52,533 nucleotides of DNA from Chromatiales bacterium (GTDB lineage: Bacteria > Pseudomonadota > Gammaproteobacteria > Steroidobacterales > GCA-2729495), in NCBI GenBank assembly GCA_016789845.1, contig JAEUQA010000025.1, positions 1 through 52,533 of the forward strand, in the 5' to 3' direction. The position numbers and the translations under genes are program-made. This document shows, one piece after another, positions 7,811 through 16,051 of the stretch (positions are counted from its first letter, which is position 1; each line of letters starts with the position of its first letter). The notes below the pieces were generated by a model. The model was not told the origin of the DNA. It did not search any database and was given only the letters and a program-made list of their open reading frames with translations.

Positions 7811-8485
7811 ATGAACAAGACCATGATCCTGGCGGCGGCCGCCCTGCTCGCCCTCAACGCCTGCTCGACGCTGCACATCGGCCCGCAGCCCGGTGCCTAC
7901 GCGCCGACGCCGCCGCCGGAGTACGCGGCGCCGCCGATCACCAGTGGCACCATCTACCAGCCCGCCCGGGGGATCTCGCTGTTCGACGACGTCAAGGCCC
8001 GCCGGATCGGCGATACCGTCACGATCCGCCTCGCGGAGCGCACGCAGGCCTCCAAGAGCGCCAGCACTGATGCGAAGAAGGACAGCAGCCTGGACACCGG
8101 CTTCCCCACCCTGCTGGGTGGCAGCCCGACGCTGAACGGCGACGCCATCCTGAACAACGAGTGGTCCACGACCCAGGAGTTCTCCGGCAAGGGCAACAGC
8201 AGCCAGAGCAACCGGCTCGACGGCAACATCACGGTGACGGTTGCCGACGTCTATCCGAACGGCAACCTGCTCATTCGCGGCGAGAAGTGGCTGACCCTGA
8301 ACCAGGGCGAGGAGTTCGTGCAGATCAGCGGGATCATCCGGCCCGTGGATATCGGCCCGGACAACTCCGTGCCCTCATTCAAGGTGGCCGATGCGCGCAT
8401 CACCTATGCCGGCAAGGGCGCCCTCGCCGATTCCAACAGCCCCGGATTCCTGGCCCGCTTCTTCATGAAGCTCTGGCCACTGTAA
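7811..8485 (+). CDS. flgH: FlgH, L-ring lipoprotein
   Basis: This 224-residue outer-membrane lipoprotein forms the L ring. It has a lipoprotein signal peptide with lipobox LNAC (Cys at about 18), a Pro/Ala-rich linker, and the FlgH core [53 protein letters not shown] and [14 protein letters not shown] 7811 is chosen because it gives a normal signal peptide; GTG 7802, which overlaps the flgG stop, would add three residues. Neither has a clear ribosome-binding site, so coupling to flgG translation is likely. Confidence 0.95.
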   Translation: MNKTMILAAAALLALNACSTLHIGPQPGAYAPTPPPEYAAPPITSGTIYQPARGISLFDDVKARRIGDTVTIRLAERTQASKSASTDAKKDSSLDTGFPTLLGGSPTLNGDAILNNEWSTTQEFSGKGNSSQSNRLDGNITVTVADVYPNGNLLIRGEKWLTLNQGEEFVQISGIIRPVDIGPDNSVPSFKVADARITYAGKGALADSNSPGFLARFFMKLWPL

Positions 8486-8514
8486 CGACGAACAGCACGA
8501 GGTCCATCGACAAC

Positions 8515-9654
8515 ATGCGCAAGCAACGCGACCAGATCCGCCGCCACACGCTCTTCCTGCTGGCCGGGGCCATCATGGTCCTCGCCCTGCAGATGGCGCC
8601 CGCGCGGGCCGACCGGATCAAGGACCTGGCCACGGTGGCCGGCGTCCGGCAGAACCAGCTCGTGGGCTACGGCCTGGTCATCGGCCTGGACGGCACGGGC
8701 GACCAGACCACCCAGGCCCCATTTACCACCCAGACGCTGGTCAACATGCTGGAACGCCTGGGCGTGACGATCCCGGCCGGCACCAGCATCCAGCTGAAGA
8801 ACGTGGCTGCCGTGGCGGTGCACGCGGACCTGCCGGCGTTTGCCAAGCCCGGGCAGACGATCGACATCACCGTATCGTCGATCGCCAACGCCAAGAGCCT
8901 GCGCGGCGGAACACTCCTGATCACGCCGTTGAAGGGCCTCGACGGCCAGGTCTACGCCATGGCCCAGGGCAACCTGGCGGTGGGGGGCCTGGGCCTGTCC
9001 GGCCAGGATGGCTCGCGTATCTCGATCAATGTACCGAGCGTCGGGCGAATCCCGAACGGTGCCACCGTCGAGCGCGAGGTGCCGACGGTCATCGGCGACG
9101 CGGAATTGCTGACGCTCAACCTGCATCGCCCCGACTTCACGACGTCCACGCGCCTGGCCGAGACCATCAACGGGCTGCTGGGCGCCGGCACGGCCCAGGC
9201 CCGGGACCCGATGTCCGTGCAGGTCCGCGCGCCGGCGTCACAAGCCGACCGCATCTCCCTGATCTCCACGCTCGAGAACCTGGAAGTGACTCCCGGGGAA
9301 TCGGCCGCGCGGGTGATCATCAATTCGCGGACGGGCACGGTCGTGATCAACGCCAGCGTCCACGTGTCGCCGGCGGCAGTGTCCCACGGGTCCCTCGTCG
9401 TCTCGATCACGGAGGACTTCGACGTGAGCCAGCCTCAGCCCTTCAGCGAGAACGGCGACACGGTGGTCACGCCCCAGTCCAACATCAGCGTCTCCCAGGG
9501 CGACAACCGCATGTTCCTCTTCAGGCCCGGCGTGGAGCTGAATGACATCGTGCAGGCCGTGAACCAGGTGGGCGCCGCGCCCGGCGACCTGGTGGCAATC
9601 CTTGAGGCGCTGCGGGAAGCGGGCGCGCTCCGGGCCGAGCTCATCGTGATCTGA
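8515..9654 (+). CDS. flgI: FlgI, P-ring protein
   Basis: This 379-residue periplasmic protein forms the P ring in the peptidoglycan layer. It has a signal peptide with a basic start ([11 protein letters not shown]), a hydrophobic core at about 12-28 and likely cleavage after APARA. The mature protein begins [23 protein letters not shown], the canonical FlgI N-terminus, and ends with [20 protein letters not shown], the canonical C-terminus. FlgA is its dedicated chaperone. The start at ATG 8515 gives the normal length; the longer upstream frame overlaps flgH out of frame and is rejected. Confidence 0.96.
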   Translation: MRKQRDQIRRHTLFLLAGAIMVLALQMAPARADRIKDLATVAGVRQNQLVGYGLVIGLDGTGDQTTQAPFTTQTLVNMLERLGVTIPAGTSIQLKNVAAVAVHADLPAFAKPGQTIDITVSSIANAKSLRGGTLLITPLKGLDGQVYAMAQGNLAVGGLGLSGQDGSRISINVPSVGRIPNGATVEREVPTVIGDAELLTLNLHRPDFTTSTRLAETINGLLGAGTAQARDPMSVQVRAPASQADRISLISTLENLEVTPGESAARVIINSRTGTVVINASVHVSPAAVSHGSLVVSITEDFDVSQPQPFSENGDTVVTPQSNISVSQGDNRMFLFRPGVELNDIVQAVNQVGAAPGDLVAILEALREAGALRAELIVI

Positions 9655-9665
9655 TCGCCCCGCCC

Positions 9666-10661
9666 ATGACCGCACAGATCAATACATTCAATGACTTCCA
9701 GGGTCTTTCTCAGCTCAGGACTGAGGCCGGTGCGCGGTCGCCGGACGCCACCCGGGAAGCCGCACGGCAGTTCGAGGCCCTCTTCGTGCAGATGATGCTG
9801 AAGAGCATGCGGGACGCGAATGCCGTGCTCGGCGAGGAACGGGACACCACCTACGAGGAAATGTTCGACAAGCAGATCGCCATGGAGATGAGCCAGGGCA
9901 AGGGCCTCGGTCTCGGCGACCTCATGGTGCGCCAGCTCGACGCGGCAGACGGCACCGCCGCGGCCGCCCCGGCCCCGGCGGGCACCCCGGTGCCGCTGGC
10001 CATGCTGCTGCAACGTCTGCCCGCGGCCGCCCGCGCCGTGCTGCCGGACCTTCCGGACGGCGTGGGCCCGGCACTCTCGATCCCCGACCCCGCGGGCCTC
10101 GGCGCCAGGCTGAACGTCAACCTGCCCATGCCGGCGTTGCCCGAAATGCGCCCTCCCGCCCTTGCTGGCACCAATCGCGCCGACTTCCGGCCCGGGAGCC
10201 GGGAGGACTTCGTGCGCGAGATCTGGCCACTCGCGGTGCGCGCCGGCCAGAAGCTCGGCGTGAACCCCCGCGCCATCGTCGCCCAGGCGGCACTGGAGAC
10301 CGGCTGGGGCAGCCGCCAGATCCGCGACGACGCCGGCGTGAGCGGCAACAACCTCTTCGGCATCAAGGCGGATTCGCGCTGGACCGGTGAGCGGGTGACG
10401 GTCACGACCCTCGAGTACGAAGGCGGTTTACCAAAACCCCAGCGCGCGCAGTTTCGCGCCTATCCCGATCTTGCCGCCGGGTTCGAGGATTATGTCCGGT
10501 TCCTGCAGGGCAATCCGCGCTACACCGATGCCCTGCGGGCCGGCGCCAGCAGTGACACCTACGCCGAAAGCCTGCAGTCGGCGGGCTACGCCACCGATCC
10601 GCGTTATGCAGAAAAGATCCGCAGCATCATCGCCAGTCCCATCCTGGACCCCGCCGGCTAG
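9666..10661 (+). CDS. flgJ: FlgJ, rod cap fused to a peptidoglycan hydrolase
   Basis: This 331-residue protein has two domains. The N-terminal rod-capping domain (about 25-95) has EAARQFEALFVQMMLKSMRDAN and the DKQIAMEMS motif. After a Pro/Ala-rich linker (about 98-170) comes a glucosaminidase-fold hydrolase (about 178-330) with the catalytic Glu in ALETGWGS (Glu211), then NNLFGIKA and FRAYPDLAAGFEDY. The enzyme opens the peptidoglycan so the rod can pass. The dual-domain form is typical of gammaproteobacteria. A sigma-28 promoter for flgK begins 5 bases after the stop. Confidence 0.96.
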   Translation: MTAQINTFNDFQGLSQLRTEAGARSPDATREAARQFEALFVQMMLKSMRDANAVLGEERDTTYEEMFDKQIAMEMSQGKGLGLGDLMVRQLDAADGTAAAAPAPAGTPVPLAMLLQRLPAAARAVLPDLPDGVGPALSIPDPAGLGARLNVNLPMPALPEMRPPALAGTNRADFRPGSREDFVREIWPLAVRAGQKLGVNPRAIVAQAALETGWGSRQIRDDAGVSGNNLFGIKADSRWTGERVTVTTLEYEGGLPKPQRAQFRAYPDLAAGFEDYVRFLQGNPRYTDALRAGASSDTYAESLQSAGYATDPRYAEKIRSIIASPILDPAG

Positions 10662-10665
10662 GCGC

Positions 10666-10692
10666 TCAAGGACGATGGCGATGTGCCGACCT
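10666..10692 (+). promoter_or_regulatory. Sigma-28 (FliA) promoter of flgKL
   Basis: TCAAGGAC, an 11-base spacer and GCCGACCT match the sigma-28 layout and mirror the flgM promoter. It begins right after the flgJ stop codon. The predicted start is near 10699, about 41 bases before flgK, so the late genes flgKL can be expressed apart from flgB-J. Confidence 0.75.
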
Positions 10693-10739
10693 AACCCTGG
10701 CTCCGGGGTGAACACTGGCCCACGGAGAGGTGACAGAAC

Positions 10740-12638
10740 ATGAGTGGAACGATCACAAACGGCCTCTCGGCGCTGCTTGCCGCGCAACGGGCGCTGCAGA
10801 CGACGAGCAACAACATCGCCAACGCGAACACCGCGGGCTATGTGCGCCAGCGCGTCGACTTCGTCGAGCTGCCGGGCACGCCGCTCGGGCGCTACACGAT
10901 TGGGGCGGGTGTCGCCGTCGCCGATGTCTCCCGGGCTTACGACCAGTTCCTGACGGATAACCTGCGCTCGTCCATGTCGCTCGAGCAGCGCTATGCCACG
11001 TTCGGCGACTTCGCCACGCGCCTCGACACCATACTGGGCAATCCCGATACCGGGGTGAGTGCCGCCGTCCAGCGGTTCTTCGACCAGGTTGAGGCCGTGG
11101 GACGGGATCCCACGTCCATCGCGCAGCGCCAGCAACTCCTGCTGGAGGGTGGCAGCCTGTCCTCGCGACTCCAGCAGCTCGATGCGCAGCTGAACAGCAT
11201 TGGCAACGAGATCAACGGGCGGCTCCGGACGGCGGCCAATACGGTGAACGAGCTCGCCGGCCAGATCGCCGAAGTCAATTCCCAGCTCATGTCGGTGAGC
11301 GGCTCCGCGGCTCCGAGCCTGCTCGACAAGCGCGACGAGCTGCTGAAGGCACTCGGCGGCCAGATTGACATCACCACCGTCCGCCAGTCCGATGGCAGCG
11401 TCAATGTCCTGGTCGGCAGCGGGCAGTCGCTGGTCCTCGGCGGCCGGGCCGCACGACTCGCCACCGTGCCGGATACCTACGATGGCTCCCGCCTGCAACT
11501 GGCGGTGGACAGCGGCGGCACTCTCCAGAACATCTCCACCAAGGTAAGCGGCGGCGTCGTGGGCGGTTTGCTGGCCTTCCGCAACGATGTCCTCGACGAT
11601 GCACGGCGCGACATTGGCCAGCTGGCCGTCGGCCTCGCGGATGCCTTCAATCAGCAGCATCGGCAGGGCATGGACCTGCAGGGCAACCCGGGCGCCGACT
11701 TCTTCACGTCGACCGTCCCGCTGGTGTCAGCCGCCGGCACCAACACGGGAAGCGCCGCCGTGACTGCCGTGATCGACAATGCGGGCGGCCTCGCCGGCCG
11801 GGACTACGAGCTCCGCTTCAACGGCTCGGCCTGGTCGGTCCTCGATCCCCGGACCGGTGCAGCCGTGCCGGCCAGCGGCGCCGGCACGGCGGCCAGCCCC
11901 CTGGTGTTCGAGGGCCTGTCGGTGTCCGCGACGGGGGCGGCAGCCGCCGGCGACCGGTTTCTGGTCCGTCCGCTGGCCAACGCGACCATCGACTTCCGGG
12001 TGGCCCTCAGGGGACCGGTGGAGATTGCAGCGGCCGCGCCGCTGGTCTCGCGCATCGCCGCCGGCAACAACTCCCAGGCGACCGTGAGCGCCCCGGTTGT
12101 CACGGACATCACCGACCCCAAGCTGCGCGCGACGGCGAGCATCGTGTTCGATTCGCCAGGCTCCTACGTGGTTTACACGGGGGGCGGCCTGGACCTGTTG
12201 GGCCCCCTCCCCTACACGAGTGGCTCCGACATCAGCTTCGCCGGCTGGACCGTGCAGGTCAGCGGCGAGCCCCAGGCCGGCGACCGCTTTACCGTGACCG
12301 CCGCTGCCGCGGGCAGTGGCGACAACAGCAACGTCCTGGCGCTGGCGACAGTTGCCCAGCGGGGCTTCTTCGCCGGCGGCACGCGGTCGATCTCGGACCT
12401 CGGCGCTGACATCGTGGCGACGGTCGGCTCGACCGCGAACCGGGCCAGCAACGAGATCAAGGCGCAACAGGCGCTGCGGGAGCAGGCGGAGATCGACCTG
12501 CAGAACGTCTCGGGCGTGAACCTGGATGAGGAAGCAGCCAACATGCTCAGGTACCAGCAAGCCTACCTGGCGGCCAGCAAGGTGATCGGCGTGGCGGACA
12601 GCCTGTTCCAGAACCTGCTGCAGATCGTGGGCCGCTGA
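10740..12638 (+). CDS. flgK: FlgK, hook-filament junction protein 1 (HAP1)
   Basis: This 632-residue protein forms the first ring between hook and filament. The N-terminal region has SALLAAQRALQTTSNNIANANTAGYVRQRVDF (axial signature) and YDQFLTDNLRSSMS; the C-terminal region has SGVNLDEEAANMLRYQQAYLAASKVI. The central part (about 300-540) is variable and exposed. GGAGAGG lies 8-9 bases before ATG 10740. FlgN (1688-2113) is its expected chaperone. flgL follows two bases after the stop. Confidence 0.96.
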   Translation: MSGTITNGLSALLAAQRALQTTSNNIANANTAGYVRQRVDFVELPGTPLGRYTIGAGVAVADVSRAYDQFLTDNLRSSMSLEQRYATFGDFATRLDTILGNPDTGVSAAVQRFFDQVEAVGRDPTSIAQRQQLLLEGGSLSSRLQQLDAQLNSIGNEINGRLRTAANTVNELAGQIAEVNSQLMSVSGSAAPSLLDKRDELLKALGGQIDITTVRQSDGSVNVLVGSGQSLVLGGRAARLATVPDTYDGSRLQLAVDSGGTLQNISTKVSGGVVGGLLAFRNDVLDDARRDIGQLAVGLADAFNQQHRQGMDLQGNPGADFFTSTVPLVSAAGTNTGSAAVTAVIDNAGGLAGRDYELRFNGSAWSVLDPRTGAAVPASGAGTAASPLVFEGLSVSATGAAAAGDRFLVRPLANATIDFRVALRGPVEIAAAAPLVSRIAAGNNSQATVSAPVVTDITDPKLRATASIVFDSPGSYVVYTGGGLDLLGPLPYTSGSDISFAGWTVQVSGEPQAGDRFTVTAAAAGSGDNSNVLALATVAQRGFFAGGTRSISDLGADIVATVGSTANRASNEIKAQQALREQAEIDLQNVSGVNLDEEAANMLRYQQAYLAASKVIGVADSLFQNLLQIVGR

Positions 12639-12640
12639 TC

Positions 12641-13828
12641 ATGCGCATTGCCTCGAACGTCTATCAACTCCAGTGGCTCGCCTCGATCCAGCGCCAGCAG
12701 GCCGAGCTTGCGGCCATCCAGGACCAGGTGAGCAGCGGCAAGCGCATCAGCACGGCCGCCGACGACCCCGCGGGCGCCGCCCAGGGCCTCCTGCTGCAGC
12801 AGGGCCTGGACCGGCTCGGGAATTTCGCCTCCAACGCCGAGACGGCCCGCCGCCGCCTGGCCCTGGAGGAGGGCTCGCTGTCCCAGGCCACCGATGCCCT
12901 GAACCGGGTGCGGGAACTGGCCATCCAGGCCGCGACCGGCACCCAGACCCAGGAAAGCCGCCGCGCCATCGCGGCGGAAGCCCGGGAACTGCTCACCGGG
13001 CTAATGAATACGGCTAACGGGCAGGACGGCGAAGGCCGCTACCTGTTCGCCGGCAACCTGGTGCAGACGAGGCCCTTCATCCTGTCAGGCAACGTTCAGT
13101 ATGCCGGCGACACCGGGGTTCGATTCCAGCGCGTGGCGGACGCCCGCACCGTGCAGGAGGGCGACCCCGGCTCCGCGGTCTTCATGCAGATCCCGAATGG
13201 TAATGGCGCCTACAGCATCGCCGCGAACAGCGGCAACACCGGCACGGCGTCCTGGTCCTCGGCCACGGTCGCCAACGGGTCGCCCTTCGTCCCCGGAACC
13301 TACACGCTCGCATTCACCTCGGCCACCGGCTGGGAGGCGCGGAGCGCCGGCGTGGTCGTGGCCTCCGGCAGCTACGCACCTGGCGAGACGATCACTTTCC
13401 AGGGGGCCAGCATCGAGTTCCAGGGCACCCCGGCAGCCGGCGACCAGTTCACAGTGGCGTCCTCGCGCTTCCAGGACGTGTTCAGGACGGTGCAGGACTT
13501 CATTGGGACGCTCGGGACGAACACCAGCAACGCCGCCGGCCGCGCCACGTTCCAGAACCAGATCAACGCGAACCTGCAGAACCTGGACCAGGCCCTGCAG
13601 CACGTCAGCAACTTCCGCAGCCAGGTCGGGGCCCGCCTCGCCACCATCGACCAGCAGCTGGACAACAACGCGGACGTGGCGCTGGAGCTGAAGAGCTCGC
13701 TGTCCAGGATCCAGGACCTGGACTACGCCAGCGCGATCTCGAAGCTCGAGCAGCGGCTCACGAGCCTCGAGGCGGCCCAGAAAGCCTACGCCCGGACCCA
13801 GTCCTTCTCCCTCTTCGACGTGCTGTAG
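12641..13828 (+). CDS. flgL: FlgL, hook-filament junction protein 3 (HAP3)
   Basis: This 395-residue flagellin relative forms the second junction ring. It has the flagellin-like N-terminus (ISTAADDPAGAAQGLLLQQGL) and C-terminus (LKSSLSRIQDLDYASAISKLEQRLTSLEAAQKAYARTQSFSLFDVL). The central region carries the FlgL segment DGEGRYLFAGN and a variable insert (about 185-290). It is translationally close to flgK (2-base gap). One base after its stop begins the perfect palindrome 13830-13906, which would end its mRNA in a very stable hairpin. Confidence 0.95.
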   Translation: MRIASNVYQLQWLASIQRQQAELAAIQDQVSSGKRISTAADDPAGAAQGLLLQQGLDRLGNFASNAETARRRLALEEGSLSQATDALNRVRELAIQAATGTQTQESRRAIAAEARELLTGLMNTANGQDGEGRYLFAGNLVQTRPFILSGNVQYAGDTGVRFQRVADARTVQEGDPGSAVFMQIPNGNGAYSIAANSGNTGTASWSSATVANGSPFVPGTYTLAFTSATGWEARSAGVVVASGSYAPGETITFQGASIEFQGTPAAGDQFTVASSRFQDVFRTVQDFIGTLGTNTSNAAGRATFQNQINANLQNLDQALQHVSNFRSQVGARLATIDQQLDNNADVALELKSSLSRIQDLDYASAISKLEQRLTSLEAAQKAYARTQSFSLFDVL

Positions 13829-13829
13829 C

Positions 13830-13906
13830 AGAGGCACCGGGTTTGGCATCTGGGCATTTGCGCCGCTTCGCGGCGCAAATGCCCAGATGCCAAACCCGGT
13901 GCCTCT
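13830..13906. repeat. Perfect 37-bp inverted repeat with a 3-base loop
   Basis: Arms 13830-13866 and 13870-13906 are exact reverse complements over 37 bases, separated by TTC. The element starts one base after the flgL stop and ends 42 bases before the fliC sigma-28 promoter. There is no T tract after it, so it is not a standard intrinsic terminator. It could stabilise or end the flgKL mRNA, be an RNase III target, or be a small palindromic mobile element. No second copy was seen in the window. Confidence 0.9.
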
Positions 13907-13948
13907 CCACCCTCCTGCAGAAATGCGACCGGGGTCACACCGCCCTGT

Positions 13949-13975
13949 TCAAGTCCCCTCCTCCCGAGCCGATAC
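13949..13975 (+). promoter_or_regulatory. Sigma-28 (FliA) promoter of fliC
   Basis: TCAAGTCC, an 11-base spacer and GCCGATAC give a near-consensus sigma-28 promoter. The predicted start is near 13982, leaving an 87-base leader before the fliC ATG. Confidence 0.87.
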
Positions 13976-14068
13976 CAACCCCGCACAGCTTCGCAAGGTT
14001 CCGCACCATGGCTTGGGGTGGCCCTTCGATAAGCCGGCGAACTCGGTTAAACATTTCAGGAGGGCATC

Positions 14069-15511
14069 ATGCCTAGTGTCGTAAATACCAACGTGCTGTC
14101 GCTGAACGCCCAGCGCAACCTGTCGCGCTCCGACAGCACCCTGGCCACTGCCTTGCAGCGGCTTTCCTCCGGTCTCCGGATCAACAGCGCCAAGGACGAC
14201 GCTGCGGGCCTCGCGATCGCCGACCGGTTCACCACCCAGATCCGCGGCCTGAACCAGGCCGTCCGGAACGCCAACGACGGCATCTCCCTCTCCCAGACGG
14301 CCGAGTCCGCCCTGGACGAGCTGGGCAACAACCTGCAGCGCATCCGCGAGCTCGCGGTGCAGGCTGCGAACGCCACCAACTCGGCCTCCGACCGCGCCGC
14401 CCTCGACCAGGAAGTGCAGCAGCGCCTGGCGGAAATCAACCGCATCGCCTCCCAGACCTCGTTCAATGGCCAGAAGGTCCTGGATGGCAGCTTCGGCACG
14501 GCCCAGTTCCAGGTCGGTGCGAACGTCGGCGAGACGATCACCGTCAACCTGACGACCGGCGTGCGGGCCGACCAGCTCGGCCAGATCGCCACCTCGACCG
14601 GCACGGCCGTGACGGCCAATGCGCTGACTGACGGCGGCCTGACGATCGCCGTCGGCCAGGGTGCAGCGGTGTCGATCGGCGCCAGCACGGCCGGCAGCCA
14701 GCCGGGGCAGACCTCCGACAGCGCCTACGCCAAGGTCAACGCCGTCAATGCGGCGGGCGTCTCCGGCCTCACCGCCACGGCGACCAACGTCACGTCGGGC
14801 ACCTTCTCGACGGTGGCCAGCGCCACGGCCTCGTCCACCTACAACCTCACGGTCAACGGCATCGCGATCTACGCCGGTGCCGACAACCTGGCTGCCGGCG
14901 CTTCGCTGACGGCCGCGGACGTCGCCGCGCAGGTCAACCTGTTCTCCGCCCAGACTGGCGTCTCGGCCACGGTTTCCGGCACGACGCTGACCCTGACGGG
15001 CGCGGACGGCCGCAACGTGGTGGTTGCCGAGACGATCACCCAGGGCGCAGGCGCGACGCTGACCGGTAGCGGCATCGCAGGTGCCCAGGAAGGCACGCTG
15101 CGGGGTACGATCACGCTGTCGGCCTCCCAGAACATCACCCTGGGCGGCGCGAACGCGGACATCGGCTTCGCCGGCACCTCCATCGCCGTCGACACCACGA
15201 CCCTGTCGACGGTGAGCGTCACGTCGGTGGCGAACGCCAACACGGCCATCCAGCGGGTTGACGCCGCCCTGACCTCGGTGGCCTCGCTGCGCAGCCAGCT
15301 CGGCGCCATCCAGAACCGCTTCGAATCCACGATCTCGAACCTGTCCAGCGTCGCGGAAAACCTCACGGCTTCCCGCAGCCGCATTCAGGACGCCGATTTC
15401 GCGGCCGAAACGGCGGCCCTGACCCGGGCCCAGATCCTGCAGCAGGCCGGTGTCGCCGTGTTGGCCCAGGCCAACGCCGCGCCCCAGACCGTGCTGGGTC
15501 TCTTCCGGTAA
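14069..15511 (+). CDS. fliC: FliC, flagellin
   Basis: This 480-residue protein is the filament subunit. The N-terminal D0/D1 region is canonical (MPSVVNTNVLSLNAQRNL, LSSGLRINSAKDDAAGLAIA, then RELAVQAANAT). The C-terminal D1/D0 region has RSRIQDADFAAETAALTRAQILQQAG and ends QTVLGLFR. The middle (about 160-390) is Ala/Thr/Gly-rich with flagellin-hypervariable character; only about three lysines and no cysteines are seen in the whole protein. AGGAGGG precedes the ATG by 6-7 bases. It is a single flagellin gene in this window, has its own sigma-28 promoter and is followed by a terminator at 15531-15557. FliS (17430-17873) is its chaperone. Confidence 0.97.
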   Translation: MPSVVNTNVLSLNAQRNLSRSDSTLATALQRLSSGLRINSAKDDAAGLAIADRFTTQIRGLNQAVRNANDGISLSQTAESALDELGNNLQRIRELAVQAANATNSASDRAALDQEVQQRLAEINRIASQTSFNGQKVLDGSFGTAQFQVGANVGETITVNLTTGVRADQLGQIATSTGTAVTANALTDGGLTIAVGQGAAVSIGASTAGSQPGQTSDSAYAKVNAVNAAGVSGLTATATNVTSGTFSTVASATASSTYNLTVNGIAIYAGADNLAAGASLTAADVAAQVNLFSAQTGVSATVSGTTLTLTGADGRNVVVAETITQGAGATLTGSGIAGAQEGTLRGTITLSASQNITLGGANADIGFAGTSIAVDTTTLSTVSVTSVANANTAIQRVDAALTSVASLRSQLGAIQNRFESTISNLSSVAENLTASRSRIQDADFAAETAALTRAQILQQAGVAVLAQANAAPQTVLGLFR

Positions 15512-15530
15512 GCGACTAAAGACGAAGGTG

Positions 15531-15557
15531 GGGTGGCCGGCGTAAAGCCGGCCACCC
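15531..15557 (+). terminator. Terminator of fliC
   Basis: GGGTGGCCGGC and GCCGGCCACCC form a perfect 11-bp stem with loop GTAAA, 19 bases after the fliC stop. It is followed by TTCCGCTT rather than a long T run. It fits with fliC being mainly monocistronic. Confidence 0.72.
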
Positions 15558-15578
15558 TTCCGCTTGAGAATGAGACGG

Positions 15579-15603
15579 ATTCGCGGCTGAAGCCGCTCCT
15601 ACC
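15579..15603. repeat. REP-like short palindromic repeat, copy B
   Basis: The minus strand reads GGTAGGAGCGGCTTCAGCCG then CGAAT, with the palindrome GCGGC-TTCA-GCCGC. It is the same family as copies at 8-30 and 52348-52485, with compensating changes that keep the stem. It sits between the fliC terminator and flaG. Confidence 0.65.
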
Positions 15604-15623
15604 GCCTTGAGGCGAGGTGAGCA

Positions 15624-15983
15624 GTGGACAGCACTCTGAGCATACGCAATGCCGCGACTCCCGCGGCATCCAGCGCCGGGAGGCCCGACAGCCAGGGCAC
15701 CGGCAAGGCTTTGCCCAACACCGGCGACAAGTTGCCGGAAAAGGCCGCACCGGCCCCGACGCCCGAGCGGGTTGCGCAGGCGGTGCAGCAGATCCAGAGC
15801 TACCTGAACGACTCCCAGCGCCAGCTCCAGTTCCAGGTCGATGCAGACAGCGGACGCACCATCGTCCGCGTGGTCAACCCGGAAACCAAGGAGCTGATCC
15901 GGCAGATCCCCGGGGAGGAAATGCTGAAGCTGGCGAGGGCCATCGGCGCCAATGGAGGCCGGATCATCAGCGACCTGGCGTGA
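15624..15983 (+). CDS. flaG: FlaG family protein
   Basis: This 119-residue protein has a low-complexity N-terminus (1-45) and a C-terminal FlaG domain with LQFQVDADSGRTIVRVVNPETKELIRQIPGEEMLKLA. FlaG proteins are linked to filament length and are usually found between fliC and fliD, as here. The start is GTG 15624 after GAGGTGA; no better start is in frame. The sigma-54 promoter of fliD begins in the base after the stop codon. The exact function is not settled for the family. Confidence 0.9.
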   Translation: MDSTLSIRNAATPAASSAGRPDSQGTGKALPNTGDKLPEKAAPAPTPERVAQAVQQIQSYLNDSQRQLQFQVDADSGRTIVRVVNPETKELIRQIPGEEMLKLARAIGANGGRIISDLA

Positions 15984-15999
15984 TGGCACGCATCTTGCT
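15984..15999 (+). promoter_or_regulatory. Sigma-54 promoter of fliD-fliS-fliT-PilZ
   Basis: TGGCACGCATCTTGCT is a perfect -24/-12 match directly after the flaG stop codon. The predicted start is near 16010, about 42 bases before fliD. Confidence 0.93.
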
Positions 16000-16051
16000 T
16001 CGGGATGGGCATGGGCCCATCGCCACAACCTGAACCGGATCCTCCCACGCC

